Positions 32,123-43,966 of a stretch of 64,000 bases of DNA are shown piece after piece. Numbering within the stretch: position 1 is the first letter of the stretch; the number at the start of each line of letters is the position of its first letter. A model generated the notes under the pieces. It was not told the DNA's origin and searched no databases. It saw only the letters and a list, made by a program, of their open reading frames with translations. Origin of the DNA: Crossaster papposus (Eukaryota; Echinodermata; Asteroidea; Velatida; Solasteridae); contig JBAIAA010000881.1 of NCBI GenBank assembly GCA_037893245.1, positions 149,508 to 213,507 of the forward strand, given 5' to 3'. A program made the translations under genes and the position numbers.

Positions 32123-32576
32123 TGTTTGCGTTATAATTTCATCAATCTTACATTATACATTTCAACATTTTGATATAAGAAATATATTGCCAATAGCGTT
32201 TCAGTGGAAACAACAGCAAACGAAATGTGATAATAGGCGACTTGTGTGAGCCCGTACGCATATCAAATTTAATTGTTTCTATTGTAATTAACACGGGAGC
32301 GTCGTGCGACCTAATTGCGCGTTTATACGCGGTCGTCCGATGTCTATGCTCGTATTGTCCCGATTGACATGCCCCGGCACGTGACCCATTCCATTGCGCA
32401 TAATCGGAGACCTAAATTATTGCTCGTAACACCAACAAAAGTTTGGACGAGGCCTGAATGAACTTTGAACTTTTATTTGATTGTGTGCTTTTATTCCAAG
32501 CCGATGAGGGCACTGTTGTTAAATGCCATATTAAATCATTAACTTACATTTGCACTACTTAAAAGTACCATAACAC
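32123..32576. other. Unassigned, with right copy of the 34-bp repeat
   Basis: 32279-32312 is the exact partner of 29022-29055. Otherwise no gene or repeat recognised. Confidence 0.45.
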
Positions 32577-32905
32577 CAGACTGGCGTACCAGAGTCGCGC
32601 CGAACCAAATTATTTGAATTTGAATTAGATTTGAATTAGTACATGAAAAGTTCGACGTCTGAAACAGTTAGGAGCGACTACGTCGAAAGATCGACTGTTG
32701 CAGTCGTTCAGAACGACTCGATCGATGTGCGATCGATCGATCGATCGATGTGCGATCGATCGATCGATCGGTGTTTGTTTGTTTGTAAATTGCATTTAAA
32801 ACTCCAGTGCATTCAGTTCGCCTGTCTGAAACCAAAATCTATTTGGGTCGACTGGAGTCGCTCCTAATGCCTTTTGGTTCGGCGCGTCTCTGCAACGCTA
32901 GTCTG
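32577..32905. mobile_element. 329-bp inverted-repeat element (family U) with (atcg)n core
   Basis: Ends cagactggcgtaccagagtc and the complement of cagactagcgttgcagagac, continuing to 'gcgccgaaccaaa' on both sides. The centre (32716-32772) is an (atcg)n microsatellite with two 'atgtgcg' interruptions. Flanks give no clear target duplication (taacac / actttag). The 74-codon frame with a repeated SIDRS pattern is the microsatellite. Confidence 0.75.
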
Positions 32906-33089
32906 ACTTTAGCGTGAGAAATAACAATACAATAATGCATACCAACTCTTAAAAATGCTATACGTGATTTTGGGTGTGACACCCCGAAAAATAGATTTTC
33001 ATATTGAATTGCCAATGTTCTATAGAATTAGATTATTTATATAAGCTTTCCAAATATGTATTAACCGAATAAAAATCGGCCGACGTTAA

Positions 33090-33444
33090 ATCTAGTATCC
33101 ATTGATAATTGCTTGAATTGTCAGGAATGGGTGGAATTGGGGATGGTATTTTATAGTAAATATCGTTTAACTGACCGATTCAAAGTTTTACAACCATGGA
33201 TGCCGAGAAAAGCAAGAAAAACGGCGTGCGTTTTTAACCGTCGGACAGTGGTTCTGTGTATTTATGTTCTTTGGATTTATTAAAATCTTTGAAAAAATAA
33301 ACAATTATCTGAACAATGACAGGATACCTAGCGCAATCATTTTTCTGGATGCCTAGAATTATTATTTACTTTAAAATAAGTCAGAAATTTCTTAATAAAT
33401 CGGTAGTAAAATTTTGCGAAGTCTGCAAATGGTGTATCCTACCT
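33090..33444 (+). mobile_element. MITE family A, copy A4
   Basis: TTAA on both sides (33086-33089 and 33445-33448). The 5' end is diverged (atctagtatccattgataat) and the 3' end intact (ggtgtatcctacct). The central palindrome is lost. A LINE tail begins right after it. Confidence 0.8.
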
Positions 33445-33449
33445 TTAAG

Positions 33450-34155
33450 TAATCTCAGTGTGATAAACTTCTCATTTTACAAAAAAGAGCTATTCGTATT
33501 ATAAGTAATGCCAAATATCGTGACCACACTAATCCCTTATTTGCCAACCTTATGCTCTTGCGATTTAATGACTTATATTACCTGAATTTGGGTAAATTCA
33601 TGTTTAAATATATAAATAAATTACTTCCACGTTGCTTTTATACATGTTTTACTTTAACCTCGAATGTTCATTCATATTGTACTAGAAGTGTATCAAAGAA
33701 ACATTTGTATGTTTGTTCATGTACAACTTCAATGTCAAAAAACAGTCTTGTACAGCGAGGTATTAACTCTATCTACATTTGTTAAAAAGTTAAGAATTTA
33801 ATTGCTCAATGTGTCTTTATAACATTCGGACCCTGTACAACTATAGGTTTTTGGGAATTGGATAGATTCAGTATACAGTTAGAGTTAATGTCGTTGTAAA
33901 GTTACTCCTGCTTGTTATGTTTTTAATTGTCCGTGTGTTTTGTTTCTATTGGTCCTGTGCATTGTAGTTGTCTGTCTTAAGGTTAGGGAACAAAACCTTT
34001 TGCTTCACCCTATACCTAACGTTGTTGTTTAATTATGTATTCTGATAAATTACACTTAGTAGAATAATATCCTATTTTGGTAGATATGTACTTAAGAAAC
34101 TAGTGTAAGAATCACTATGTACAAAACAACGTTGAATAAATGTGAATTGAATTAT
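33450..34155 (+). pseudogene. LINE C-terminus and 3' UTR
   Basis: Frame 33477-33785 reads LQKRAIRIISNAKYRDHTNP, then LMLLRFNDLYYLNLGKFMFK and HSYCTRSVSK. This is the pattern of the region after the RT in CR1/Jockey-like LINEs ('LQKKAIRII...YRDHT.PLF'). It is followed by about 370 bp of untranslated sequence ending ttgaataaatgtgaattg. 5'-truncated exactly at the end of A4. The usual WNSLP tail is missing. Confidence 0.8.
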
Positions 34156-34595
34156 ATATCATTAATTGATTGATTCGAACGTACAAGTATATTGGCCGCA
34201 TATATATGAATATATTTAAGCCTTTAAATAAAGAACTATCAGATACCAATATTATTATGGCAGCCCGTATTTACAAATTGCTCCTTCAATGTATACAATG
34301 ATAAGATCTCAAACTAACATAGCATCTCTTTCTTATGTTTATAAATGTGTGTTCACGTCGTTGACTAAAACACTAAAATATTGCACTTTAAAAACTTCAA
34401 ATTGATACCAGTACTGCATGTTGTCGAAGGTCCAGCACCCAACCACAAACGACAAGGTTTGCTGTTCTTTTAGAATGATATCTTGATCATTCTACCAAGT
34501 TGGAACATGGCGTCCCGAGCCTGTTGTGAGGCAATTTCAGTACTATTCTGCATAGCACTACACAGTTTTGCTATAAACACACAGATACAAGCTTC
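34156..34595. other. Unassigned stretch
   Basis: AT-rich; no gene or repeat recognised. Frames at 34470-34749 on both strands overlap family D and its repeated words. Confidence 0.4.
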
Positions 34596-34845
34596 AAGTA
34601 AACTCCCTGCAAGTCCTTGTACAAGTCCTTTCACGAGTCCAGTCACAAGTCCTTTCACAAGTCCAGTCACAAGTCATTTCATAAAGCCAGTCATAAGTAA
34701 CTTGTTGAACAATGACAAAGGAATGCTTTGTCAAAGCTCATTTGAATAGCTTGTGATTTGAATTGGAACTGGAAGACTTGTGATGGACTTGAAGGGACTT
34801 ACAGGAACTTACAGAGACTTGTGGTGGACTTGACTACATCCCTGC
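34596..34845. mobile_element. Family D inverted-repeat element, copy 2
   Basis: Shares with copy 1 (10840) the 'cacaagtcctttcac' tandem words, acaatgacaaaggaatgctt, 'aatagcttgtgat' and the right end ggacttgactacatccct. The left end is diverged (aagtaaactccctgcaag). Near 34612-34680 the 12-24 bp word is amplified. Confidence 0.75.
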
Positions 34846-34899
34846 TTACCTGAGATACAAGTGAATCAGTAACTATAAACAATTTAACATAGGTTTTTT

Positions 34900-35131
34900 T
34901 CGAAACCTTTGCTTCGTCTTCGGCTTCGGCTTCGCCTCCAAATTCCGAACCACTGAGAAGCAAATGGAAATGTAAGCAAATGGAAATAGTCTAACTGTTG
35001 GGCTCATATAAAAGGATTGAATGTTTCTGAAGCACAACAGGCATCAGAATGTGGCAGGTGATCTCGCAGTTGGGAATCTAAAATCGCATTAGGCCAAAGC
35101 CGAAGACGAAGCCAGGGATTCGAAAAGGTCC
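34900..35131. mobile_element. Family E inverted-repeat element, copy 1
   Basis: Ends cgaaacctttgcttcgtctt (34901) and the complement of gaatccctggcttcgtcttc (right), both entering 'cggctt' words. A second copy is at 41400-41621. Non-coding MITE-like element. Confidence 0.75.
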
Positions 35132-36444
35132 ATAGTGTACCCTGGTGTTACATTAGTTACGTCGGAACATATTTTTAACATATCCCTTGTAATTTATTTA
35201 CAATAAACAGTTTAAAAATACGTTTGGTTTCATTCGGTTGTCAGTTATGCAGAGGTTTGTACAATAAATCTCATGCAACACGACAAAAAGAGATAAATAG
35301 AGACACAATAGAGATACTCTGTTATATCGGAGTACTAAATTTGTCATAAAATGTCAAATTTCTAAGGAAACTAATTTTCGAATGGTATGGTACAAAACTT
35401 CTGTCTAATTCTGTCAATCATCCAAGACAAATATCAGTAATGAATATTTAAGTAATTTAGTCGATGGATGGCATGTATTAACTAGAAATGTAGCAACATG
35501 TCACATCTGTGTCCCAACCTCATGAAATAACCCATCTGAGAACATCGTTAACAGTACACTGACGCTCGCACACAACCAGTAACATACGGGGTAAAACGTC
35601 ACGACAAAATTGCACACAACCGCCCTTCTTTGTGCAAATCCAAACACCCATAGAGTATATGACGGTAGTCCGGGGTAAACTGGCAGCGTCGAGTCGATAC
35701 CACTCACACGCTACACCGACTTGTCTGAGGTGATCATGACGTCATCATGTCGTTCCACTTAAGTCCGTGTAGCTCGCCTTCGACACTGTGAAAAGATCTC
35801 ATGCCTTAGAGAGTGACTTCCTGCATAAAGATACAAATAGGAAGAACAAAAAGGTTCATATAGTTAATTCGGAGATGCTGAATTTCGACTCCGAGCATTT
35901 CTGTTTGTAGCTTCAGCTCATATAAGAATTGCATTTGAAGGGAACCATCGTTGGCACCAAGAGCCGGTTGCACCCTAACATCACAATAGGCATTAATTTG
36001 GGGTAGTACACTGTACTACAAAATACTACTCAGTCCTCATAGGCCAGTGTAGTAAGAGTACTGCATAATACAGTTTATTCAGGTAGTATTTTGTGGTATT
36101 AGGGGATTATGGCTTATAATAAAGTGCTCCTCAAGCAGCAAAAGCTAGGCCACAAGAACCGAGGCAGCCCGCAGACAACCTTTGTGGATACACTTTGTTG
36201 ATACACTTTGTGAAGAGGGGCATTACCGTATGTAGAAGAACTCGCAAACCTGATGATGGGAGATCATTCTGAACCTAACAATCTAGAAGTGGTAGTACCT
36301 CCTAATTTGGACATTGGCGTGAACGTGCACGTACTATACTGCACGATTTCAATTTCAATTCAATTCATTTCATTTTATTTATTCATCATGCAAACATAAA
36401 ACTAAATTTCTCGGTTTGCAAACAATTAAACATTATATTCTTAA
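35132..36444. other. Unassigned stretch
   Basis: No gene recognised. 36003-36110 has 'tagtacactgtactac' and 'gtagtattttgt' dyads (a small hairpin-like repeat). 36340-36400 is a run of 'caattcaatttc' and 'attttatttatt'. Confidence 0.4.
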
Positions 36445-36600
36445 AGGTAGGATACACCAATTCGGTGTAAATGTTGTTGTATTTACATGTACTGTTATTT
36501 TATTTAATGATGTATATGCAGGGCTCCAATGAAAACCAGTTTTAAACTGTTTGGGCACACCATGGGAAAAGAAATGGAATAAATAAAATAAATAAATAAA
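36445..36600 (+). repeat. Family-A terminus joined to a LINE-like 3' UTR
   Basis: 36445-36458 is only the first 14 bases of family A (aggtaggatacacc) after TTAA (36441-36444). It runs into gatgtatatgcagggctcca, 'aaccagttttaaactg' and an (aaat)n tail, which resemble CR1-type LINE 3' ends. The A scrap may be coincidental or a deletion product. Confidence 0.45.
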
Positions 36601-37829
36601 GAGTGTATGCAGTGGATGGTATCATCAAGCAGTCTCTATTTTTGTTTTATCGGCAGAGCTGCCTCATAGATTGCTCTCAAGTCCTGAACAGAATCACCAA
36701 TGATTTAGCTGACTCTTTAGTGATCCTATTAAATTAGTGTGCATTTCCTACTGTCAGACCATTAACCCATGCAATGCAACATAACATCATTACTGACCGA
36801 ATAATTCTTTGGTAAAACATAGTAATTATAATCCCGGTCAATGTTAAACAGTTTATGTTTCCTCAAAGAATCAATCCGCTGGTTAGGCTTTGAGCATCTT
36901 TTTTTTTAGTGTTGATATTCCAGTTTAAACGATTATCAATATGCGTACATAGACAGGTACTTGTGTTGAAAGTTGAAGTTCAAATAGGCTGGGAAAACAG
37001 TGTAAAGTTTGTCTCATTAGAAAACTTGAAGTTCAATTAATCAATCTTGGGTCATGCATGCATTATTGTAACCTTTATAAGATGTGTCAAACGTCAAGTA
37101 CTGATGTCAAAGGTCATTCGAGGTCAAGTCCTAAAATAGACTGGATTTGTAAAATTGGTCACATTTTAAAACTTGCTGTTTTACTGATGTCAAATGTCAT
37201 TTGAAGTCAAATTGTAAAATAGGGTAATCGCGGAAGTATGCGAGACTGGTGGCTCGAGGACCATCCTTGTTTTAATTTTGAACGTCTGTATCTGAACTGT
37301 CCATTGCAATCAGTTGATTTGCGTTTCGTTTTGAGCCGTCAATTTTGTTTGACCCAGAAATCAAAGTACACTGTGTCAACGGAGTTGGTCGAGTACGCAG
37401 CACTGGTGCGCGGTGCGCATCGACGCGTGGCGCGCAGTCAGCGCGAACCATTATATATAGCGCGAACAGAAGGCATATTTGGCCGCGCTATTCCCCGTCA
37501 ACCCCATTCGTCTCATCGTCAAGGTATACCCCCATCAGCCAGCTAACTAGCCACTGGCTTCATCCATCCTCACAACAAGGTGTGACAGTCCCGCTGGTGC
37601 GGAACTAATCCCGCCACCGACCTTGCGTGAAGTCTCTTGAATGATTTTCACAGACTGCAGGTTTCTTTTTTTGTTAAATGCACATTCGAGAATTCTTGAC
37701 GTCTTGGTACTTATACTAGTTTGACTGCAAGAATTGTTGTGGGGCAGATTCTACGTGATGCATTTCTAATTTAGCCCACTGGCGTTGCTGTTAAAGTTGT
37801 TATTGCAAATTTGTTCCCGATAATGTTGC
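36601..37829. other. Unassigned stretch
   Basis: No gene recognised. Two related segments ('actgatgtcaaaggtcatt' at about 37099 and 'actgatgtcaaatgtcatt' at about 37183) form a loose tandem. 37380-37500 is GC-rich with ttatatatagcgcg; the 102- and 87-codon frames there lack motifs. Confidence 0.4.
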
Positions 37830-37854
37830 TCTTTTTTTCTTCTTCTTCTTCTTC

Positions 37855-37885
<31 letters not shown>

Positions 37886-37905
37886 GGGGTTGGGGTGGGG
37901 GGGAA
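37830..37905. repeat. Pyrimidine run followed by G tract
   Basis: (ctt)n and T runs to 37863, then more than 25 G with minor interruptions. Low complexity; the length is uncertain. Confidence 0.85.
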
Positions 37906-38065
37906 CGTGGGCCCGCACGCAACATAACAAACTGCTGGCCTGTAAAGTCTGAGTATCATCCGTTGCTCAACGGAACCTGCACGTACGTTTGATATACATG
38001 TATGTCTATGTTTTGCTGCCGAAGACCCGGGTTACCGAAGACCCGACAGTCGCCTGCTGAATGGG

Positions 38066-38312
38066 TTGTTGTTGTTGTTTTTGTTGTCACTGTCGATGTC
38101 GTCGTTATCGTTGTTGAGGTTGTCGTCGTTGTAGTTGTTGTCATTGTTGTCATTGTCGTTGGCATTGTCTTTTTCGTTATAGTTGTCGTCGTTGTTTTTT
38201 GCCATTCTCATTGTTGTCATTGTTGTTTGTCATTTTTGTTGGCATTGGAGTTGTCGTAGTTGTCGTTGTTGTCGTTTTTTGTCGTTTTGTCATTGTCGTT
38301 GTTGCACTTGCA
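38066..38312. repeat. GTT/GTC/ATT microsatellite
   Basis: About 245 bp of irregular ttgttgtc-type triplets. Plus-strand frames read poly-Val and minus frames poly-Asn/Asp/Thr; these are not proteins. 38313-38813 is otherwise unassigned. Confidence 0.85.
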
Positions 38313-38813
38313 TGACTTTAATGACTCAATGTATAGTGTTTGTTGATATTTGTTTGCCAGTCACGACTGCGCGGCCCATTTTTCAGAGCAACTGCACTTT
38401 TCAGGCAGGGGGATCATCACATAATGACACTCAACACAATTTTTTTTGCTCGCAAAATGCTCCCTGGAACTACACAAAGCAAGTCCACAATCCACATCAC
38501 ATCTGGGTTGGGAGCATTATCTGCGGCCAACACATGTCCGTTCTGTTAATGCCATGCCCCTGCGATTATCACTTCTAACCTAATAATGCGCTTCTCACAC
38601 TTGCCCTCATCTCGGCCGACAAATCCCATAACCCCAAACATTTCCCATGTTTGCCCACGAACGGCTTGACGAAAACAACACCATGTTTCTCAGCTGACGT
38701 TGCGAAAACTAACCCCACTTTTCATTTTTATATTGTATTTCAAACAACAGGGCTGCACATTTTTCATGAACGTGTTTTTTGTTCTCCCAGAGTCGGGCTC
38801 ATCGTTTTTAATA

Positions 38814-39370
38814 TACAGGGTGTCCATAAAAAAGTATACTCGTTTTTAAATTCATAATTGTCGCAAAACGACTGAATTATTCAGAAAAAGCCAAATGTCT
38901 GTGGAAATAATAGAATGTTCTCTGTCCAATGGTATAATATTCATTATGTCATTGCCATGGATGACGGAACAAACAAGACAGTTATGGAAGGTACTGAAAT
39001 CAGCACTGTGACAAGTTGGGCAGTAAGAGACATGAGACGAGTATGCCAGCTATGCCATGTGAAGGGCACAGTACGCTAAATTTGTATCACAAAAAGAAAG
39101 GGATCAAAAACATTGATTCGTCGCCACTTTTTCAATGTATTCAAACAGCAAAAGAATTAGTCGCTTGTCACAATGTCGATTTCAGTAACTTTCATAACTG
39201 TCGTTTGTTCAGTCGTCCATGACAGTGACATAATGAACCTTATGTCATTGAACAGACCCTTTCAGCAGATTTTTGTCTTCCTCTGAAATATTCAGTAGTT
39301 TTGTGATAATATAAATTTACAAATGGGTATACTTTGTTTAAGAAATACAGTACTTTACTGTGGAAATATT
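38814..39370. mobile_element. Mariner-like fold-back MITE (family M)
   Basis: The left end acagggtgtccataaaaaag resembles the termini of irritans-type mariners. The left arm (about 38829-39020) pairs with the right arm (39155-39345): gtcattgccatggatgacgg on the left answers the complement of gtcactgtcatggacgactg on the right. The centre (39021-39150) is unpaired. The right terminus is decayed, so the TA duplication cannot be confirmed. Confidence 0.7.
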
Positions 39371-40246
39371 TTGTTGTATAGGTTGTGCGATTAGGTATGA
39401 ATTGGGCGTAATGAGATAGGGTACAGGAACAACTGTTTTGTCTGTAAATATTTTTGTAAAAAAGAAATGGGAAAAAAGTCAATTGTAAGGTCAATTTAAA
39501 GTATCCTTAACAGAAGGAAGGGCTATAATTGAAAACCTGTCAACGGTCCGAAATTGATGAATTTGATTTCACGGCGGTGAAAAATTCGCTCAAAAAAACC
39601 CCAAACCACACCGCAAAGTTCAGTTGGCGGTTTTCGATTTCCCCCCACCGTCAAAACCTCCAACTTCCAATCAGCATAATTCATCCAAAAAAGTTCAATT
39701 TTCGTCAGCGGTGCCCAACTAAAAAAAGACTGCAATTCCAAGACCACTATTTGGTTTGATGGATTTGGCATTGGGGACAAGTCAGCGGACACTACAAGAA
39801 TTCTTCTGTGGGGGTGTCTTACAGTTGAGTGCAGAGCAATGACGGACATATGACGCTTTTTCCGAGGTTCTGTGAAGTACTGTACTGTTATTGGTGGGGC
39901 TGAGTGTACTTGTATGTAGCGCCTACAGGGGTCGGTAGCAGGGGGATAGTTTAACAATCGCGATTCAATCAAGGCAAACGAGCCCCCAGAGGCGATGGGT
40001 TCGGGCCTTTGTAGTTATACCGCTATGCTACCCGCTAGCCAATTCCTCACCTTCGTCTCATCAAGCCGTTGCAATTCGCAGGTCACTTTGAACTATCCTT
40101 TACAAGCACCACCTGTACTAGCATGGAGCTAGTTTATAGATGGCGTATATATATCTATGCGTATATGAACCTACATCTGTCGGGTTCAAATACAGAAGAG
40201 TTCCCGTAATTCCAGAGTTATGGTTCAACTTTTCAAATGATTCAAA
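39371..40246. other. Unassigned; 149-codon minus frame of unknown nature
   Basis: The frame 39523-39972 (minus) reads LEVLTVGGNRKPPTELCG and GVVWGFFERIFHRREIKF near its C-terminus. I recognise no family. The opposite strand has 'cggcggtgaaaaattcgctc' and 'ggcggttttcgattt' words that suggest a diverged repeat. It could be a chance frame. Confidence 0.35.
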
Positions 40247-41110
40247 TAAACGGTATAGATACACCATTTGCAGATATCGAAAAATGTACTACTGAATTAT
40301 TAAGAAATATCTTACTCATTTGCAAGTAAATAATGATTCTAGGAATCCAGCAAAATGATTGCGCTAGATCTCCTATAATAATTCGTCACCGACACCACGA
40401 ACTGACACCCAGTGGTCGCCGTTACAGAAATACAATTCAGAGAAAAACGCTTTTAAAAGTTTGACAAGAGTTTACTCAGTCAACAAATCCGTCTACTTGA
40501 GGGGTTTTGGTATCATTTACGGTAATAATTCGTTAACTGCTGAAACACAATTTGTATATTGTAAAAATATGGTTAGTTAATTAATAATTAAATGATTAAG
40601 ACGGGTGTCCGTTCGTGAAAACGAAAACTGTCGTGTTTTCGGGGAGTGCGCGCACACAGTGCTTGGGTGCCGCCGTGTTGACAACATCGAGTTCTATTTA
40701 TTTCGTAGACAAACGTGACACGTATACGCGGCGTAATACAACATTGCCCTGGGTACGTTGTATAGACAGTGCCAGTTCGTGAAATCTTTTTCACAGCGCG
40801 CCCCCGCAATTTCGTTTTCACGAACTGACACTGAGTGCAGTGTCACTTCGTGGAACCGAAAAACGCCAGAATGGACTAATTTTTGCAAAACTCCCAAATA
40901 AAAAATTGCAAATTAACATGATTTAAGAAAAAACAACTTCGCCATGTTATACTTAATGCCACAAAATGATATATTCGGCAATAAATTGTTTTCTTCGAAT
41001 TTCTTGAATTGTTTGTACACATACAGAGGGTGTCAGTTCGTGGTGTCGGTGACGAATTGTTTCGACACTTTTTTTTTATTTAAAAATAATCGCGATTACT
41101 GAAACCTGCA
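40247..41110 (-). mobile_element. MITE family A, copy A10, split by family H
   Basis: On the minus strand the family-A 3' end is at 40247-40275 (gatacaccatttgcagatat), continuing to gattgcgctagatctcctat (40355-40374). It is broken at AATT and resumes at 41055 (aattgtttcgacac). The remaining 5' half is largely lost after about 41110. Confidence 0.7.
40384..41054. mobile_element. 671-bp inverted-repeat element (family H)
   Basis: Ends cgtcaccgacaccacgaact and its exact complement, with AATT on each side (40380-40383 and 41055-41058), inserted in a family-A MITE. If AATT is the target duplication it is 4 bp; because AATT is itself a palindrome it could instead belong to the inverted ends. The interior repeats the dyad 'cgttcgtgaaaacga' / 'gttttcacgaactgacac' at 40607-40835. 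No transposase. Confidence 0.75.
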
Positions 41111-41399
41111 CTGTTGGCCAAAACGGGCTGATATTTTACTCATTTTTGATGGGCAGATTCTTCCCAATACTTATTGTTTCCTGAATTAACCAACAATGTG
41201 GGAAATAATACAAATGTGTCCAATTATGTTTTCCCCAACTTTTTGTTTACAACGTATGTCATATCCAATTTAGACTCCAATGGAAAATTGTCTATTTTGT
41301 CCTAGATGGACTTTAGTCTACAACTGTCGTAATTATCTTCACTTTATTAGGCATTCGCAATGCATCAAATGAGTCCGAATTTCAGGTCATAGGGAGTTG

Positions 41400-41621
41400 T
41401 CAAAACCTTTGCTTCATCTGCGGCTGCAGCTTCGGCTTCGCCTACGACTTCCAAATCACCGAGACCCCAACCAAATGAAAATGTTTGAACTTTTGGGTTC
41501 ATATGAACCGATTGATTGTTTGTTTCTTGCACAACTGAAGCATCAGGATGTGGTTGGGGTTCCCGCAGTTGGGAGCCTGTAAAATCGCCAAGCCTGATAC
41601 AAAGACAGAGTGTCGAAAAGG
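41400..41621. mobile_element. Family E inverted-repeat element, copy 2
   Basis: Parallels copy 1 at 34900: aaacctttgcttcatctgcg, 'cttcggcttcgcct', 'ttgggttcatatgaa', 'gcatcaggatgtgg', 'cgcagttgggagcct', ending 'gtgtcgaaaagg'. Several frames of 60-150 codons cross it; none shows a domain. Confidence 0.75.
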
Positions 41622-42373
41622 CCAACAGTGTGCTTTTTTTGCACGCGCACAGGTTGACATTACGAATGCCCTATACCGCCCTCTGTCGACAACAATCACG
41701 ACCGAGTTTTGTCTAACAAAACTCTCCGCGCGGCAAACGGAAGCACCTCGCTTGTTATTAAAACAAAGGCAATTTGCCTCGTCAAACTGTTGTGAAACGC
41801 GCAGGTGGACAAAAAGAGAACGTCTGAGGGTCGAGGGGAAGCAACTACCCGCAAAGCAAGAAGGAAGCAGCGACTTTATTAATCAAACAGGTTTTGTTTT
41901 CCTAATGCTGAGTGGCAATATTTTGGCGGGAAAACCGCGCGAGGCAGTCACAACATTTCCCGTTTCCTTTATGGGGGATTATCTCACGCGAAGGAATATC
42001 TAAAAAAGAAAGAAATGATAACCACCCCCCTCCTACTCTTTATTTCTTTCTCCCCACAAATGTGAATGCTGTGTTGAAGCTGTTAAAAATAGGAGAATTT
42101 TCAACATCCTCAGCCTAATGGTTGTAATGCAAGTGAGTCACTGAAGAAAAAAAATCGCTGTTGCGATGAAAGCTTCAGTTTCGACAAAATGTTCCTGTTC
42201 AGGCATGATTGTAGGCCCACGCAAAATCTCCCCGATACGCGTGTAGTGTGAAAGGAGTTGGATAAGGCATTAATAATGCTATATGAACTCAAGTGCGTCA
42301 TGCGACACGGGTGTGAATTCCAATCTTCGTCCACTCTATCCAAAAAATCGTTTGCACGGCGGCCATCTTTGAG
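41622..42373. other. Unassigned stretch
   Basis: No gene recognised. A 151-codon plus frame (41548-42003) starts in family E and ends here without motifs. Confidence 0.35.
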
Positions 42374-42612
42374 ACCTGGGGCCAATTTCATGATGCTGCT
42401 AAGCACCAAGAATATACTTAGCACAAACATGACGTCTTGCTCAGTTAAAACAGTTTTCCAGCCAAAAACTCCATGTGCTTATCACATGAGCTGAGCAAAA
42501 AGAAACCAGCTGAATGCCAGTCCCAAACAAAAATACATCACCTGCAAATTTGGTTTGTAACCCTGTTTTTGTTAAGAAAGAATGTTTATGATAAGCAAAT
42601 TTGCTAAGGATA
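42374..42612 (+). mobile_element. Family J repeat, copy J2
   Basis: ctggggccaatttcatgatg at 42376, 'gctgctaagcacc', 'ttgctcagttaaaacag', 'atgtgcttatcac', 'aaatttggtttgtaaccctg'. Unlike J1 it is uninterrupted, so it shows the normal order around the K2 insertion site. Confidence 0.7.
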
Positions 42613-43701
42613 AAATTGTCGACAGGCAAAAATCAGTTTCCTTGTATTTTTGACACGCCCCACATTTTAACAGACACGAACGCGATAGAAAAGGCGTTTT
42701 GCTGAAACTCGGCAACACGAGGCTTGCCCTTTTCTTCTAAAATTTGACAAGTGGGACATCGTATATTAGTATTAGGACATCAAGAAGACAGCGCAGCACC
42801 AAATAAGAAAAAGTCGAATCCGATAATGACAGATGGGCAATTTGTCAGTAATAACTATGCCAAGTGATGGCAGGATTTGTGCTAATTAAACGTCGTTAAT
42901 CCGTTGGCTAGACTCCCATAATTACCCCAAACCAATCTTGACAGTAAGTAACCTCGCCATCACGAGCTACACGTTCCCGCGTCTATTTTTGTTTGCGGCT
43001 AGCTGCGTGAACGGCCGAGGTGAGGTGATCTAATTTATATTTTTGTTTAAATCTCAATTGAGTAGTTGAGCCTATTCTATTGAGTGAGACTGACCGATTA
43101 ATCCCGCAATAGCTTTCTGTGTGTGTGTTTTTATTATTTTACAGCACCTGTGTTGTCTCTCAGACACTTTGCACGGATTTCATCAATTTTCTCGTCCAAT
43201 CAATTGAATTATGGTAAACACGGAGCCCCTTCCGCCGATTTTAGACACTTCGAGCGGACCTCTTCAATTAGTGGTGTTTTGGTGATGAAGGCAACTTTGG
43301 ACTAACGGCTGAAGAGGGAGGTTAGATATTGCGTGTAGGATATATATGTTTTTGTTTTAGGGAGGGGGAGGGAGGGCTGCATTAAACAGCGAGACCACTT
43401 TGTTATTGTCAAACCGAGTTTCTCCCCCTACGTGCTCCTTATGACCATTCATCCAACAAATATACATCTCAAGTTCCAGTGATTATGTTTCAGCTAGAAC
43501 AACACCCGGCCCCAATCGCCTCTACTGTCACTTCTAACAGTTTTGTCTTGGTTGGTTACAGAGAAAAAATAATATAGTTGCGAAATGTCTTGCCCAAGAA
43601 CATAGGAACCATGCCCCTGAGTGGTATGTTCCACCGAGACGCATTCACAAGAAGCCTGCCGTAGGTCTGCATTCACACGTATTGAGACCAATCAATGAGT
43701 G
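42613..43701. other. Unassigned stretch with one repeat-like fragment
   Basis: No gene recognised. 43570-43640 (atgtcttgcccaagaaca) resembles the segment near 11830. A G-rich patch lies at 43360-43376. Confidence 0.4.
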
Positions 43702-43966
43702 ACTTGGAGATACGCCATTGGTAATTGCTTAAATTATCAGGAATGGGTTGATTTGGGGGGTTGTGTCCAAAGTTTTACAATCATGAATGCCGAGAAAAAA
43801 ACACAGCGTCGGGCAGTTGTTCTTATTGTTCTTGGGTTTTTTCGCGATCGCCGTCCGGCAATCGTGATTTTTTGTTTTATAAAATGGAATTGTTCGGAAC
43901 AATTACAGGATATCTGGCGCAATCATTTTGCTGAATGCCTAAAATCATGATTTCAAATAAGTAAGA
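43702..43966 (+). mobile_element. MITE family A, 3'-truncated copy A11
   Basis: gagatacgccattggtaatt near 43709, the palindrome cgcgatcgccgtccggcaat (43845-43864), the block gatatctggcgcaatcattt and then loss of the 3' end at about 43966. No TTAA remains. Confidence 0.7.

Noticed and set aside
38002..38259. Poly-Val / poly-Asn and Thr-rich open frames
   Set aside because: They are translations of the GTT/GTC microsatellite.
41548..42003. 151-codon plus-strand frame
   Set aside because: Begins inside MITE family E and shows no motif; the other copy of E does not preserve the frame.
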